A stretch of DNA of 6,221 bases from Anaerolineaceae bacterium (GTDB lineage: Bacteria; Chloroflexota; Anaerolineae; Anaerolineales; Anaerolineaceae), in the NCBI GenBank assembly GCA_028699715.1, contig JAQVUC010000070.1:1-6221 (forward strand), written 5' to 3'. The notes beneath the pieces are model-generated. The model saw nothing but the letters and a program-made list of their open reading frames with translations, did not search any database and had not been told where the DNA came from. Positions 1-6,024 of this stretch are shown in pieces. The translations under genes were made by a program, and so were the position numbers. How positions within the stretch are numbered: the stretch's first letter is position 1; each line of letters opens with the position of its first letter.

Positions 1-1013
1 GATTCTTCGTTACCGGGGATTGGGTGCGATGAAAGCACCACTGTATCGCCTTCCTGGATCGAAAACTGGCGGTTTGTGCCAGCAGCCAGGCGCCCAACAA
101 TGGAAGTGGGCTCTCCTTGTGAACCGGTCACAAGCAGCACGATTTTGCTTTCAGGCATGGAAAGAGCTGTTTCAGCAGAAACTACCTGGCTTTCTTCATA
201 GTTCAAATAGCCTAATTCTTTCGCGATACGGGCATTTTCGACCATGCTCAGGCCCGTGAAAGCAACCTTGCGGTCGTAGCGTTTGGCAGTATCCAGTACC
301 TGCTGCATGCGGGAAATCAAGCTGGCAAAAGTCGCGATAATGATGCGTCCTTTGGCCTGTTGGAAAACACGGTCAAAAGCCGCGTCAACCACACGTTCAG
401 AGGGGGTCCAACCGGCTTGTTCAGCATTGGTTGAATCGGATAAGAGCGCCAAAACACCTCTGCTGGCTAACTCCGCTAATTTACCGTAGTCAGTAGGTCG
501 CCCATCGACGGGAGTGTGGTCAAACTTGTAATCCCCTGTATGGACGATCAGCCCGGCAGGTGTGTCGATGCCCAGCCCAACCCCATCCGGGACTGAATGG
601 CAAACATGGAAAAAATCGACCTTAAAAGGACCGATTTGAACGGTTTCACCAGCATGCACGTTGATCAGTTTGGCTTCTTTGCCGGGACTGCGGCGGTTCA
701 ATTTATTCTTGATCAGACCATTGGTCAGCGGGGTTGAATAAATCGGCGCGTCCACCGTTTCGATCAGATGGCTGATAGCGCCAGTATGGTCTTCGTGACC
801 ATGGGTGATCACGATGCCCACTACTTGATTTGCCCGTTCTTTTACGTACTCAAAATCAGGGATGATATAGTCGATCCCGATCATGTCATTATCTGGAAAC
901 ATCATTCCAGCATCCACTACCAGGATCTGGTTGTTGTATTCATAGACGGTCATATTTTTACCGACTTCACCCAGACCCCCCAGGGGGATAATTTTTAATT
1001 TTTTTTCTTTCAT
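1..1013 (-). CDS. rnj: Ribonuclease J, N-terminal 337 residues (3' end cut by window edge)
   Basis: This is a metallo-beta-lactamase/beta-CASP ribonuclease with endo- and 5'-3' exonuclease activity in mRNA decay and RNA maturation, acting in the cytoplasm. My translation begins MKEKKLKIIPLGGLGEVGKN, the usual RNase J opening. The two-zinc site is visible: HGHEDH at residues 71-76, a histidine at 139 in HVCHSVPDG, and D161 in HTGDYKFD. The beta-CASP part includes SDSTNAE (192-198), GSQGEP (297-302) and SSHPIPGNE (328-336). RNase J proteins are usually about 550 residues, so the last zinc-ligand histidine and the C-terminal domain lie beyond base 1. The ATG at 1011-1013 follows AGGA with a 6-nt spacing. 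The gene has its own promoter, after a terminator, so it is probably transcribed separately from the lipid genes. The motif normally written FASNxHR reads FASLISR (228-234), perhaps a lineage trait. Family assignment is very secure. J1 versus J2 cannot be decided. Confidence 0.95.
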   Translation of the reverse strand, partial: MKEKKLKIIPLGGLGEVGKNMTVYEYNNQILVVDAGMMFPDNDMIGIDYIIPDFEYVKERANQVVGIVITHGHEDHTGAISHLIETVDAPIYSTPLTNGLIKNKLNRRSPGKEAKLINVHAGETVQIGPFKVDFFHVCHSVPDGVGLGIDTPAGLIVHTGDYKFDHTPVDGRPTDYGKLAELASRGVLALLSDSTNAEQAGWTPSERVVDAAFDRVFQQAKGRIIIATFASLISRMQQVLDTAKRYDRKVAFTGLSMVENARIAKELGYLNYEESQVVSAETALSMPESKIVLLVTGSQGEPTSIVGRLAAGTNRQFSIQEGDTVVLSSHPIPGNEE

Positions 1014-1034
1014 TTCACTTCCTAACAAAATTCA

Positions 1035-1049
1035 CCGGCTTTACGCCGG
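1035..1049 (-). promoter_or_regulatory. Small GC hairpin in the rnj leader
   Basis: CCGGC and GCCGG form a perfect 5-bp stem with a 5-nt loop within the inferred rnj leader. On the transcript it is followed by TGAATTTTGTT and then the Shine-Dalgarno site. It could be a leader structure affecting decay or translation. RNase J/E-type genes are often autoregulated through their leaders in other bacteria, but that is only analogy here. The stem is short and may be chance. Confidence 0.25.
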
Positions 1050-1097
1050 AATGGTATTATATATTTTATAGCGGTTCCCGCCATATTTACTCGACTG

Positions 1098-1127
1098 AGT
1101 ATAGCACATACGAGAGCACCGGGTCAA
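1098..1127 (-). promoter_or_regulatory. Sigma-70-type promoter for rnj
   Basis: On the minus strand TTGACC (1122-1127) and TATACT (1098-1103) are separated by 18 bp. The -10 is preceded by TGC, giving an extended -10. Five of six bases match consensus in each hexamer. Transcription would begin near 1091, leaving a leader of about 78 nt before the ATG at 1013. An AT-rich stretch inside that leader (1055-1071) contains a second TATAAT but has no matching -35. Confidence 0.7.
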
Positions 1128-1133
1128 TTTGCG

Positions 1134-1168
1134 CGTAGAAGAAACACAGCCCGTTCAGGGCTGTGTTT
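1134..1168 (-). terminator. Intrinsic terminator after the lipid genes
   Basis: AAACACAGCCC (1142-1152) and GGGCTGTGTTT (1158-1168) are a perfect 11-bp inverted repeat with a 5-nt loop. On the minus strand the stem ends in TTT and continues CTTCT, a short pyrimidine/U-rich tail. It lies 43 nt beyond the phosphatidyltransferase stop codon and just before the rnj promoter, the expected place for an end-of-operon terminator. The U tract is interrupted, so efficiency may be moderate. Confidence 0.75.
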
Positions 1169-1211
1169 GAATATTGATCACGATAGATCAAGCTAAGCAA
1201 GATTCAAGCAA

Positions 1212-2054
1212 TTATTTTTTCTTTTTCTCTGAATTCCTCGCCTTTTGGAGCTCTTTTTGCAGCCGTTGGCGGGTTTTCTTTTCAACTTTGAGTTTTTCCT
1301 TTTCGGCTTTCTCGGCTTCTTTTTGCTTTCGTTTGAGCAGGCGGGCTTCGTCTTGAGCTGCCAGAACAACACCGGTGCTAATAACCTGGTAAATATAGTA
1401 AGCCAGGAAGAGGATTGTCAGCAGCGCCACGATCAAGCTTCCGATTGTCAAACCAAATTCCTGCCCCTGGATTGTTGGTGTGAAAAGGTAACCGCCGATG
1501 CCGGTAAAAAAGAGCGTTGTGTTGAGGATGATGGCGATCAAGCGTACTTCGGTTGGACCAATGCCTATGCTGGTCATTTCAAAAGTTCCGGTCACATGAG
1601 TCTTGAGATAGACCTGGATCATCAGCAGCAGCCAACCAGAAAGCGCGATCATGCTGATATCAAAGCGGGCGATGCCTGCCAGGCCGATGCCAGCAAAGAG
1701 GATCAAGGAAGTGATCCCATCAATGGCGTGGTCGGTGTAGTATCCGTAATTTGGGCGTTCGTGATGTCTGTAACGCGCCAAAGTGCCATCCAGGCTGTCA
1801 CCAAACCAATTGATGATAAAACCAAGGCTGGCAACAAATAGCCAAATGTTGCCCTTGATCTCACCGCGTCCGACCATGGCATAAGCAAAGCCGGCCAGCA
1901 CTGAACCAAGCAAGCCTAATACTGTCAGCATGTCAGAATTGACCCAGGCGGGCATGTGTTTGGCGAAAAATTGCAGGGCTGGTCTTTCCAGCGGCCCTAA
2001 CAAGATGTCGTTAGTTCGTTTATCTTTTGCAGTTCCATCATTTTCGTTTGCCAT
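1212..2054 (-). CDS. CDP-alcohol phosphatidyltransferase family membrane protein
   Basis: The 280-residue integral membrane enzyme should move a phosphatidyl group from CDP-diacylglycerol to an alcohol acceptor (glycerol-phosphate, inositol-phosphate, serine or similar). The acceptor cannot be read from the sequence. The family motif is at residues 86-112: D86, D89-G90, A93-R94, G104, D108 and D112, the four aspartates being the metal/catalytic residues. Nine residues separate AR from G, where PgsA, PssA and yeast CPT1 have eight. About six membrane segments are visible (roughly 42-62, 69-84, 113-129, 133-152, 171-192, 204-226). A GPTE sequence at 167-170 recalls the eukaryotic-type ethanolamine/choline phosphotransferase branch. 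The tail from about 238 to 280 is almost all Lys, Glu, Arg and Gln, likely a cytosolic helix or coiled coil, and ends in KKKK. The start has GAGGA 5 nt upstream. The gene follows the acyltransferase by 9 nt, so the two are cotranscribed. Confidence 0.88.
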   Translation of the reverse strand: MANENDGTAKDKRTNDILLGPLERPALQFFAKHMPAWVNSDMLTVLGLLGSVLAGFAYAMVGRGEIKGNIWLFVASLGFIINWFGDSLDGTLARYRHHERPNYGYYTDHAIDGITSLILFAGIGLAGIARFDISMIALSGWLLLMIQVYLKTHVTGTFEMTSIGIGPTEVRLIAIILNTTLFFTGIGGYLFTPTIQGQEFGLTIGSLIVALLTILFLAYYIYQVISTGVVLAAQDEARLLKRKQKEAEKAEKEKLKVEKKTRQRLQKELQKARNSEKKKK

Positions 2055-2063
2055 AATTCCTCA

Positions 2064-2984
2064 TTAAACTAAATTTTTGATAATTGGTAATACTTCAGGC
2101 CAAAGTGGGTAAAACATAGCCCAATCTGCGGCGTTATTACGGATAAAAACTTCAGCTACTTTCAAAACCTTTTCAGCGTTGATCAGGTTTTCTTCCACCA
2201 GGTCAGGTCTGGATTCCATTTCGATTGGCTCTGAGGAATCAATCAAAAAGCCGCCGTCGCTCTGCCGAACCCCACAGGCCACCCGGGCTACCGCCCCGGT
2301 TTCCAGGCAAAGACGGGAATAGAAAGTGGGGACCGCTGTCGGTCGCCCAAAAAAGACGGGCTTGTATTTGGCTTCATCAGCGTTCTCAAGCGGCCGGTCC
2401 ATTCCTGTCACGAGGCACTTTCCCTCTTTGAGAGCTTTCTTCGCCAAGCGGAAAGAGGAGAAAGAAATTGGATGTACTTCCATACCCACCGCCGCCCTTA
2501 ATTTGTTTTGGGCTTTGTAGGCATTATTGGGGTTAGGATAGCCCAAAGCGAAGACCGGCACACCCAGCCAACAAAAAGACATACCAAACAGGTCAAAGTT
2601 GCCAATATGGGGACCCAGAATAAAAGTGGGGATCTTGCGATCCCGGATATCAATAACTGTTTGTTCCGCTTCCCGGGTCAGGTTAATGGTCTTCTTCCCC
2701 TCTTCAGGGTGTTGATAGTAATAAAAATATTCAAATAAAGAAGTCGCCGTTGATTTGGCAACTCTCTCAACTTGCTGGTCAAGCTGCTCTTTATTGAGCT
2801 TTTCACCAGTGACAACCCATTGATTTGCTTCAACGTTCTGGACAAAACTGCTGGACTTTCTTGAAGCCAGGACTTTACCTCCAAATTCGGCCAAGCCGCG
2901 CATGGTGGAAAGCGAGAAAGTTTTACCCGCCCACATACCCGCCTTGACAGCCGCGGAGTCTTGAAGGAATTCCTTGATAGCCAT
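2064..2984 (-). CDS. Lysophospholipid acyltransferase family protein (LpxL/HtrB-like)
   Basis: The 306-residue protein belongs to the superfamily that includes lipid A acyltransferase LpxL and the mycobacterial mannoside acyltransferase PatA. It should transfer an acyl chain from a thioester donor to a lipid at the inner face of the membrane. The catalytic HX4D motif is HIGNFD (H126, D131). Further family blocks are GKCLVTGMDRP (188-198), PVFFGRPTAVPTFYSR (209-224) and the C-terminal WAMFYPLWPE (288-297). The length is normal for LpxL-type enzymes. The membrane anchor at the N terminus is not strongly hydrophobic. The ATG at 2982-2984 is the first possible start, since an in-frame stop lies 15 nt before it. 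No Shine-Dalgarno site precedes it; an 11-bp inverted repeat lies there instead. Pairing with a phosphatidyltransferase 9 nt downstream suggests a phospholipid or phosphoglycolipid as substrate. No other lipid A genes are seen, so a lipid A role is unlikely but not excluded. Confidence 0.85.
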   Translation of the reverse strand: MAIKEFLQDSAAVKAGMWAGKTFSLSTMRGLAEFGGKVLASRKSSSFVQNVEANQWVVTGEKLNKEQLDQQVERVAKSTATSLFEYFYYYQHPEEGKKTINLTREAEQTVIDIRDRKIPTFILGPHIGNFDLFGMSFCWLGVPVFALGYPNPNNAYKAQNKLRAAVGMEVHPISFSSFRLAKKALKEGKCLVTGMDRPLENADEAKYKPVFFGRPTAVPTFYSRLCLETGAVARVACGVRQSDGGFLIDSSEPIEMESRPDLVEENLINAEKVLKVAEVFIRNNAADWAMFYPLWPEVLPIIKNLV

Positions 2985-2985
2985 G

Positions 2986-3017
2986 GTTATTAAATTTTAC
3001 TCTATGAATTTAATAAC
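2986..3017. repeat. Perfect 11-bp inverted repeat before the acyltransferase start
   Basis: GTTATTAAATT (2986-2996) and AATTTAATAAC (3007-3017) are exact reverse complements with a 10-bp centre. The proximal arm begins one base from the ATG at 2984 and fills the space where a ribosome-binding site would be. It could be an operator dyad for a DNA-binding protein or an AU-rich mRNA hairpin near the start codon. No U-run follows in either direction, so it is not an obvious terminator. Confidence 0.6.
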
Positions 3018-3027
3018 ACATTAACAA
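2999..3027 (-). promoter_or_regulatory. Weak candidate promoter for the lipid genes
   Basis: TTGTTA (3022-3027) and TAGAGT (2999-3004) are spaced 17 bp apart on the minus strand, each matching consensus at four of six positions. Transcription would begin about 8 nt before the acyltransferase ATG, giving an almost leaderless mRNA, which would fit the missing Shine-Dalgarno site. The match is poor, and read-through from the zinc operon is the alternative. Confidence 0.25.
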
Positions 3028-3055
3028 GTGGATGGACATTGTTTTACCCAAGCTT

Positions 3056-3069
3056 GTGACAATTGTCAC
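3056..3069. promoter_or_regulatory. CRP-like palindrome over the znuB stop codon
   Basis: GTGACAATTGTCAC is a perfect 14-bp palindrome. Read with its flanks it fits TGTGA-N6-TCACA, the binding site of the CRP family, at nine of ten half-site bases. It overlaps the znuB stop codon and lies about 70 bp upstream of the weak candidate start of the lipid transcript. A chance occurrence of one 14-bp palindrome in 6 kb is not rare, so the site assignment is tentative. Confidence 0.35.
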
Positions 3070-3893
3070 TGCCTTTTAGCGGTCAACAACTGGCGGACAA
3101 GAAGCGAAATCAGATAGGCTGTCGAAGCCAGCAGGATGATTACTGGCCCGGTCTGGATGTTTGTCAGGAAAGAAATCACCAGGCCCAGCGCGCAAAAGAT
3201 TGCGCTGAGGATAAAGGAAAGCAGCATGATCCCGCGCATATCTTTCAAGAAAACCCGAGCGACGGCCGGCGGGATACTCAGGAGCGCGATGACCAATATC
3301 AAACCGACCATGCGCATGGAAACGACCACGGTCAAACCAATCAGCACTAACATGCTCAAGTAAATCAAGTTGACCTGCACATTGCGAACCGTGCTGAAAG
3401 TTTCGTCATAAGAGATCGCCAGCAAGCTGCGGTAGCTAAGGATGACAAAGGCTAAAACCACAAAAGCGATCAGCGCCATCAGCTTTAAATCATTGCTGGA
3501 AACGGCCAGAATGCTGCCAAAAAGATAGCTCATCAAGTTGGCCTTGTAGCCAGGCGTCAGGGAGATAAAAATGATGCCGACCGCCATGCCAATTGACCAC
3601 ATGACACCGATTAACGTGTCAGCTCCGGTTTTGGATTTGCGGTGAGCCGTGCCCATCACCAGGGCTGAAACGGTGCTGAAAAGCAGCGCGCCCAGCATGG
3701 GGTCCTGACCCAAATAGTAAGCCAAACCAACCCCGCCGTAGGCGGCGTGGGCAATGCCGCCGCTGAGAGAAACAATGCGGTTGAGGACCACCAGTGTGCC
3801 AACAATTCCACAGGCCAGGCTGATCCACATGCTCGCCAAAAGCGCGTTGCGCATGAATTCATAAGAAAAAATTGTGCTTAGTTGCTCAATCAT
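3066..3893 (-). CDS. znuB: Metal ABC transporter permease (ABC-3 family, ZnuB-type)
   Basis: This 275-residue membrane subunit forms the channel through which the metal delivered by the binding protein enters the cytoplasm, driven by the ATPase encoded just upstream. It is hydrophobic throughout, with about eight likely membrane segments. Family-typical stretches are SGGIAHAAYGGVGLAYYLG (43-61), the DTLIGVMWSIGMAVG region (92-106), YLFGSILAVS (123-132) and DETFSTVRNVQV (163-174), the cytoplasmic loop that probably meets the ATPase. Length is normal. The ATG overlaps the end of the ATPase gene by 8 nt (ATGATTGA) and is served by AGGAAGG within that gene, so translation is coupled. It is the last gene of the zinc operon, and no intrinsic terminator follows before the lipid genes. 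The metal is inferred from the neighbouring binding protein; ABC-3 permeases alone do not separate zinc from manganese. Confidence 0.93.
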   Translation of the reverse strand: MIEQLSTIFSYEFMRNALLASMWISLACGIVGTLVVLNRIVSLSGGIAHAAYGGVGLAYYLGQDPMLGALLFSTVSALVMGTAHRKSKTGADTLIGVMWSIGMAVGIIFISLTPGYKANLMSYLFGSILAVSSNDLKLMALIAFVVLAFVILSYRSLLAISYDETFSTVRNVQVNLIYLSMLVLIGLTVVVSMRMVGLILVIALLSIPPAVARVFLKDMRGIMLLSFILSAIFCALGLVISFLTNIQTGPVIILLASTAYLISLLVRQLLTAKRQ

Positions 3894-4665
3894 GCTGGTG
3901 ACCTTCCTGGTGGCTGGGTAAAACGCGGTGAGGTAGGCCGTGAGCGACCAAATCGACCGGACATTCGTAGGCTATATCCAGCATATCCGATGTGATTTCT
4001 TTGGTACCGCTGTAAACCAAACGGCGGTTGACGCAGCCAATCGTTTTAACGTAAGTTGAAATGGCGGTAAGGTCATGGGAGATGAGCAAAATGGCGATAT
4101 GGTCGTTGAGCTTTGCCAGCAGGTCATAAAGTTGAGTGCTGGAGTGGCTATCAACACTGGATGTGGGCTCGTCCAAAAGTAGAATTTTGGGCTCCGTAAC
4201 CAGGGCGCGGGAGATGTAAACACGCTGCCGCTGTCCGCCGGAGAGTTCGTTCATGGTGCGGTTGCGAAACTCAAGCATGCCGGTCTGGTCCAGGGCTGTT
4301 TCAATGGCTTGTTTATCACTCGAACTCATGCGAAAGTTGGCGAAAATTGACGGCCTGAGGCGACCCATTGCAACCACGTCCCAGACGCTGATCGGAAATT
4401 GTTTGTCTTCCACCTGAAACTGGGGCACATAGCCGATGTGTTTGCGTCCCTGGTAGGGCTCCATTCCCATCACGCTGATTGTTCCGCGGTCTGGCTTTAC
4501 CAATCCTAAAATGACGCGGATCAGGGTGGTTTTGCCACCTCCGTTGGGACCGATCAGACCGACATAATCTTCTTGAAACATTTCAAAAGAGACATCTTCC
4601 AAAATAGTATCGGAATCATATCCAGCCCATAAGTTTTTGATTGAAATTACAGCTTTGTTTTGCAT
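3886..4665 (-). CDS. znuC: Metal ABC transporter ATP-binding protein (ZnuC-type)
   Basis: The ATPase of the importer is 259 residues from the chosen start MQNKAVISIKNL. It has Walker A GPNGGGKT (39-46), the Q-loop glutamine at 82, the signature LSGGQ (141-145), Walker B ILLLDEP (161-167), a D-loop SSVD (169-172) and the switch histidine H197. All are intact, so it should be active. The C-terminal 18 residues hold five histidines (242, 246, 252, 256, 258), a possible metal-sensing tail. The frame is open upstream to an ATG at 4752, but that would overlap the binding-protein gene by 80 bp and add 29 residues unlike any ABC domain. The ATG at 4663-4665 lies 7 nt after the binding-protein stop with GAGAA before it, which decides the start. 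The gene overlaps znuB by 8 nt. Confidence 0.94.
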   Translation of the reverse strand: MQNKAVISIKNLWAGYDSDTILEDVSFEMFQEDYVGLIGPNGGGKTTLIRVILGLVKPDRGTISVMGMEPYQGRKHIGYVPQFQVEDKQFPISVWDVVAMGRLRPSIFANFRMSSSDKQAIETALDQTGMLEFRNRTMNELSGGQRQRVYISRALVTEPKILLLDEPTSSVDSHSSTQLYDLLAKLNDHIAILLISHDLTAISTYVKTIGCVNRRLVYSGTKEITSDMLDIAYECPVDLVAHGLPHRVLPSHQEGHQHD

Positions 4666-4672
4666 AGTTTTC

Positions 4673-5584
4673 TCAGTTGATCGCTTCTGAAAGTGCCTCA
4701 GAAATCGCAAGGATGTTAGTGTCCCAATCATAAGCCATTGGGTCGATTTCAATCACGCTTTCAATCTTCGTTTGGTCTGCCAGGGATTGGACGTTAAGGG
4801 GATTTGACCCTTTTTGGACAAAGAGGGTGGTGATGCCGTACTCAATCGAGAATTCAAGGATCTCAGCCATCTGAGCGGGGCTTGGCTCCTGACCTTCAAT
4901 TTCAACCGGGATCATCTCCAGTCCATACTCGTGAGCCAGGTAGCCCAGGGCGGGGTGCAAGATCAAAAATTCTGCTCGGGCTGGTTGATCCAGCAATTGA
5001 TGGATTTTTGCATCGGTATCTTTGATGACTTCCAGCAGCTGGTTGAGCTTGGTTTGATAAAAATCAGCATTTGTTTGATCAAAATCTGTAAGAATTGCGG
5101 CAGTATTGGCTGCCAGGAGCTCCATGTTGCTGGGTGAGAGCCAGATGTGCGGGTCCAAACCTTCTTCGTCAAGGCCTGCAGCTTCAGCTTCGCCCTCGTG
5201 GATGTGACCGGAAGGCGTCGGGAGGCGCATTACGCCTTCGGAAATATCAAAAACCTGTAAATTTTTGTTAGCGTCAAGGAAGCGCGGAACCCAAACATTT
5301 TCAAATTCAACTCCAACCGTCAAAAACAGGTCAGCTTTGGCCAAAGAGGCCATTTGCGATGGGCTGGGTTCGTAAGTGTGCGGATCGTCACCGCTGACGG
5401 TCAGGCTTTGGACCTGGATTTTGTCAGCACCGATTTGTCTGACCAGCCATTCAATTGGAGGAATGCTGACAGAAACGTTGATGGTTTTGTTTGCCAGGTC
5501 AACAGGTTCTTGATTGGAAGGGGTTGTCGCGCAAGCGCTTAACAACACACTGATCAGCAATCCAAGGGCTAAGATTTTTTTCAT
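4673..5584 (-). CDS. znuA: Zinc-binding lipoprotein of ABC transporter (ZnuA-type)
   Basis: This 303-residue cluster 9 (A-I) solute-binding protein captures the metal outside the cytoplasmic membrane and hands it to the permease. Residues 1-17 are a signal peptide ending in the lipobox LLSAC, so C18 should become the lipid anchor after signal peptidase II cleavage. Four likely metal ligands are H69 (DDPHTYEPS), H146 (DPHIWLSP), H210 (LHPALGYLAHEYGL) and D281 (IDPMAYDWD). A histidine at the third position is typical of zinc binders; manganese binders such as PsaA and MntC have glutamate there. The charged loop at 127-143 has only two histidines (HIH) followed by acidic residues, a very short form of the His-rich loop of Proteobacterial ZnuA. 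The ATG overlaps the regulator's stop as ATGA, preceded by a run of six G as ribosome-binding site. Confidence 0.93.
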   Translation of the reverse strand: MKKILALGLLISVLLSACATTPSNQEPVDLANKTINVSVSIPPIEWLVRQIGADKIQVQSLTVSGDDPHTYEPSPSQMASLAKADLFLTVGVEFENVWVPRFLDANKNLQVFDISEGVMRLPTPSGHIHEGEAEAAGLDEEGLDPHIWLSPSNMELLAANTAAILTDFDQTNADFYQTKLNQLLEVIKDTDAKIHQLLDQPARAEFLILHPALGYLAHEYGLEMIPVEIEGQEPSPAQMAEILEFSIEYGITTLFVQKGSNPLNVQSLADQTKIESVIEIDPMAYDWDTNILAISEALSEAIN

Positions 5585-6018
5585 TTATCCCCCCGGTCGT
5601 TTAATGTATTGAGGCATTCAGGGCAAATCCCAAAAAGTTGCAATAAGTGGTCACGCACCTGGAAGGAAGTTTCCGCTTCAACCCTGTGGATCAGCTCTTC
5701 GATATCATCTGTACCAGAAAATTCCATGGCTTTGTGGCATTTCTGACAGATTATGTGATGGTGGTGACCTGTGGAACTGAGCACATAACCCGGATTTCGT
5801 TCAGGGTCGTAGACGACGGTGACCAACTCGAGTGAAGTGAGCAAGTCCAGCGTGCGGTAAACACTCACCAAACCGATGTCGAAGCCCTTATGTTCGAGCT
5901 GTTGATGGATTTGTTGTGGGCTCAAGGCGACCTCAGCGCCTTCAAGCACCTCCATAATTTTCTTACGCGGCTCCGAGATCCGATAGCCCAGGCGCGTCAT
6001 TGTATTTTTCCAGTCCAT
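5581..6018 (-). CDS. zur: Fur-family metal-responsive regulator, probably Zur
   Basis: The 145-residue repressor has an N-terminal winged helix whose recognition helix contains VSVYRTLDLL (51-60), followed by a metal-binding dimer domain. The cluster HHHH (85-88), C91-x2-C94 and C132-x2-C135 form the usual sensory and structural zinc sites; H124 (RDHLLQLFG) is a further likely ligand. Fur, Zur, Mur and PerR share these features, so zinc sensing is inferred from the operon with a zinc-type transporter. The frame is open to a TTG at 6043-6045, but the ATG at 6016-6018 has AAGGAAG just before it and gives normal family length, so I take the ATG. Its stop overlaps the znuA start by 4 nt. A 25-bp near-palindrome lies 6 nt upstream, so autoregulation of the whole operon is likely. 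Confidence 0.92.
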   Translation of the reverse strand: MDWKNTMTRLGYRISEPRKKIMEVLEGAEVALSPQQIHQQLEHKGFDIGLVSVYRTLDLLTSLELVTVVYDPERNPGYVLSSTGHHHHIICQKCHKAMEFSGTDDIEELIHRVEAETSFQVRDHLLQLFGICPECLNTLNDRGDK

Positions 6019-6024
6019 AGCTTC

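Noticed and set aside
1056..1061. Second TATAAT upstream of rnj
   Set aside because: No -35 at a usable distance, and the upstream promoter at 1098-1127 matches consensus much better.
1174..1191. TTGATC-N6-GATCAA inverted repeat, FNR-like at first sight
   Set aside because: The FNR spacing is TTGAT-N4-ATCAA; here eight bases separate the half-sites. It lies between a stop codon and a terminator, so it is probably a minor 3' stem or chance.
1245..1841. 198-codon open frame on the plus strand
   Set aside because: It is antisense to the phosphatidyltransferase. Its phenylalanine-rich start is just the complement of the lysine/glutamate-rich tail, and it has no recognisable domain.
2678..2884. 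Short minus-strand frames inside the acyltransferase and permease genes
   Set aside because: They are out-of-frame shadows of genes with clear domains, without ribosome-binding sites or plausible composition.
4666..4752. 29-residue N-terminal extension of the ATPase
   Set aside because: It overlaps the end of the binding-protein gene in another frame, has no family resemblance, and the ATG at 4665 sits properly after the upstream stop.
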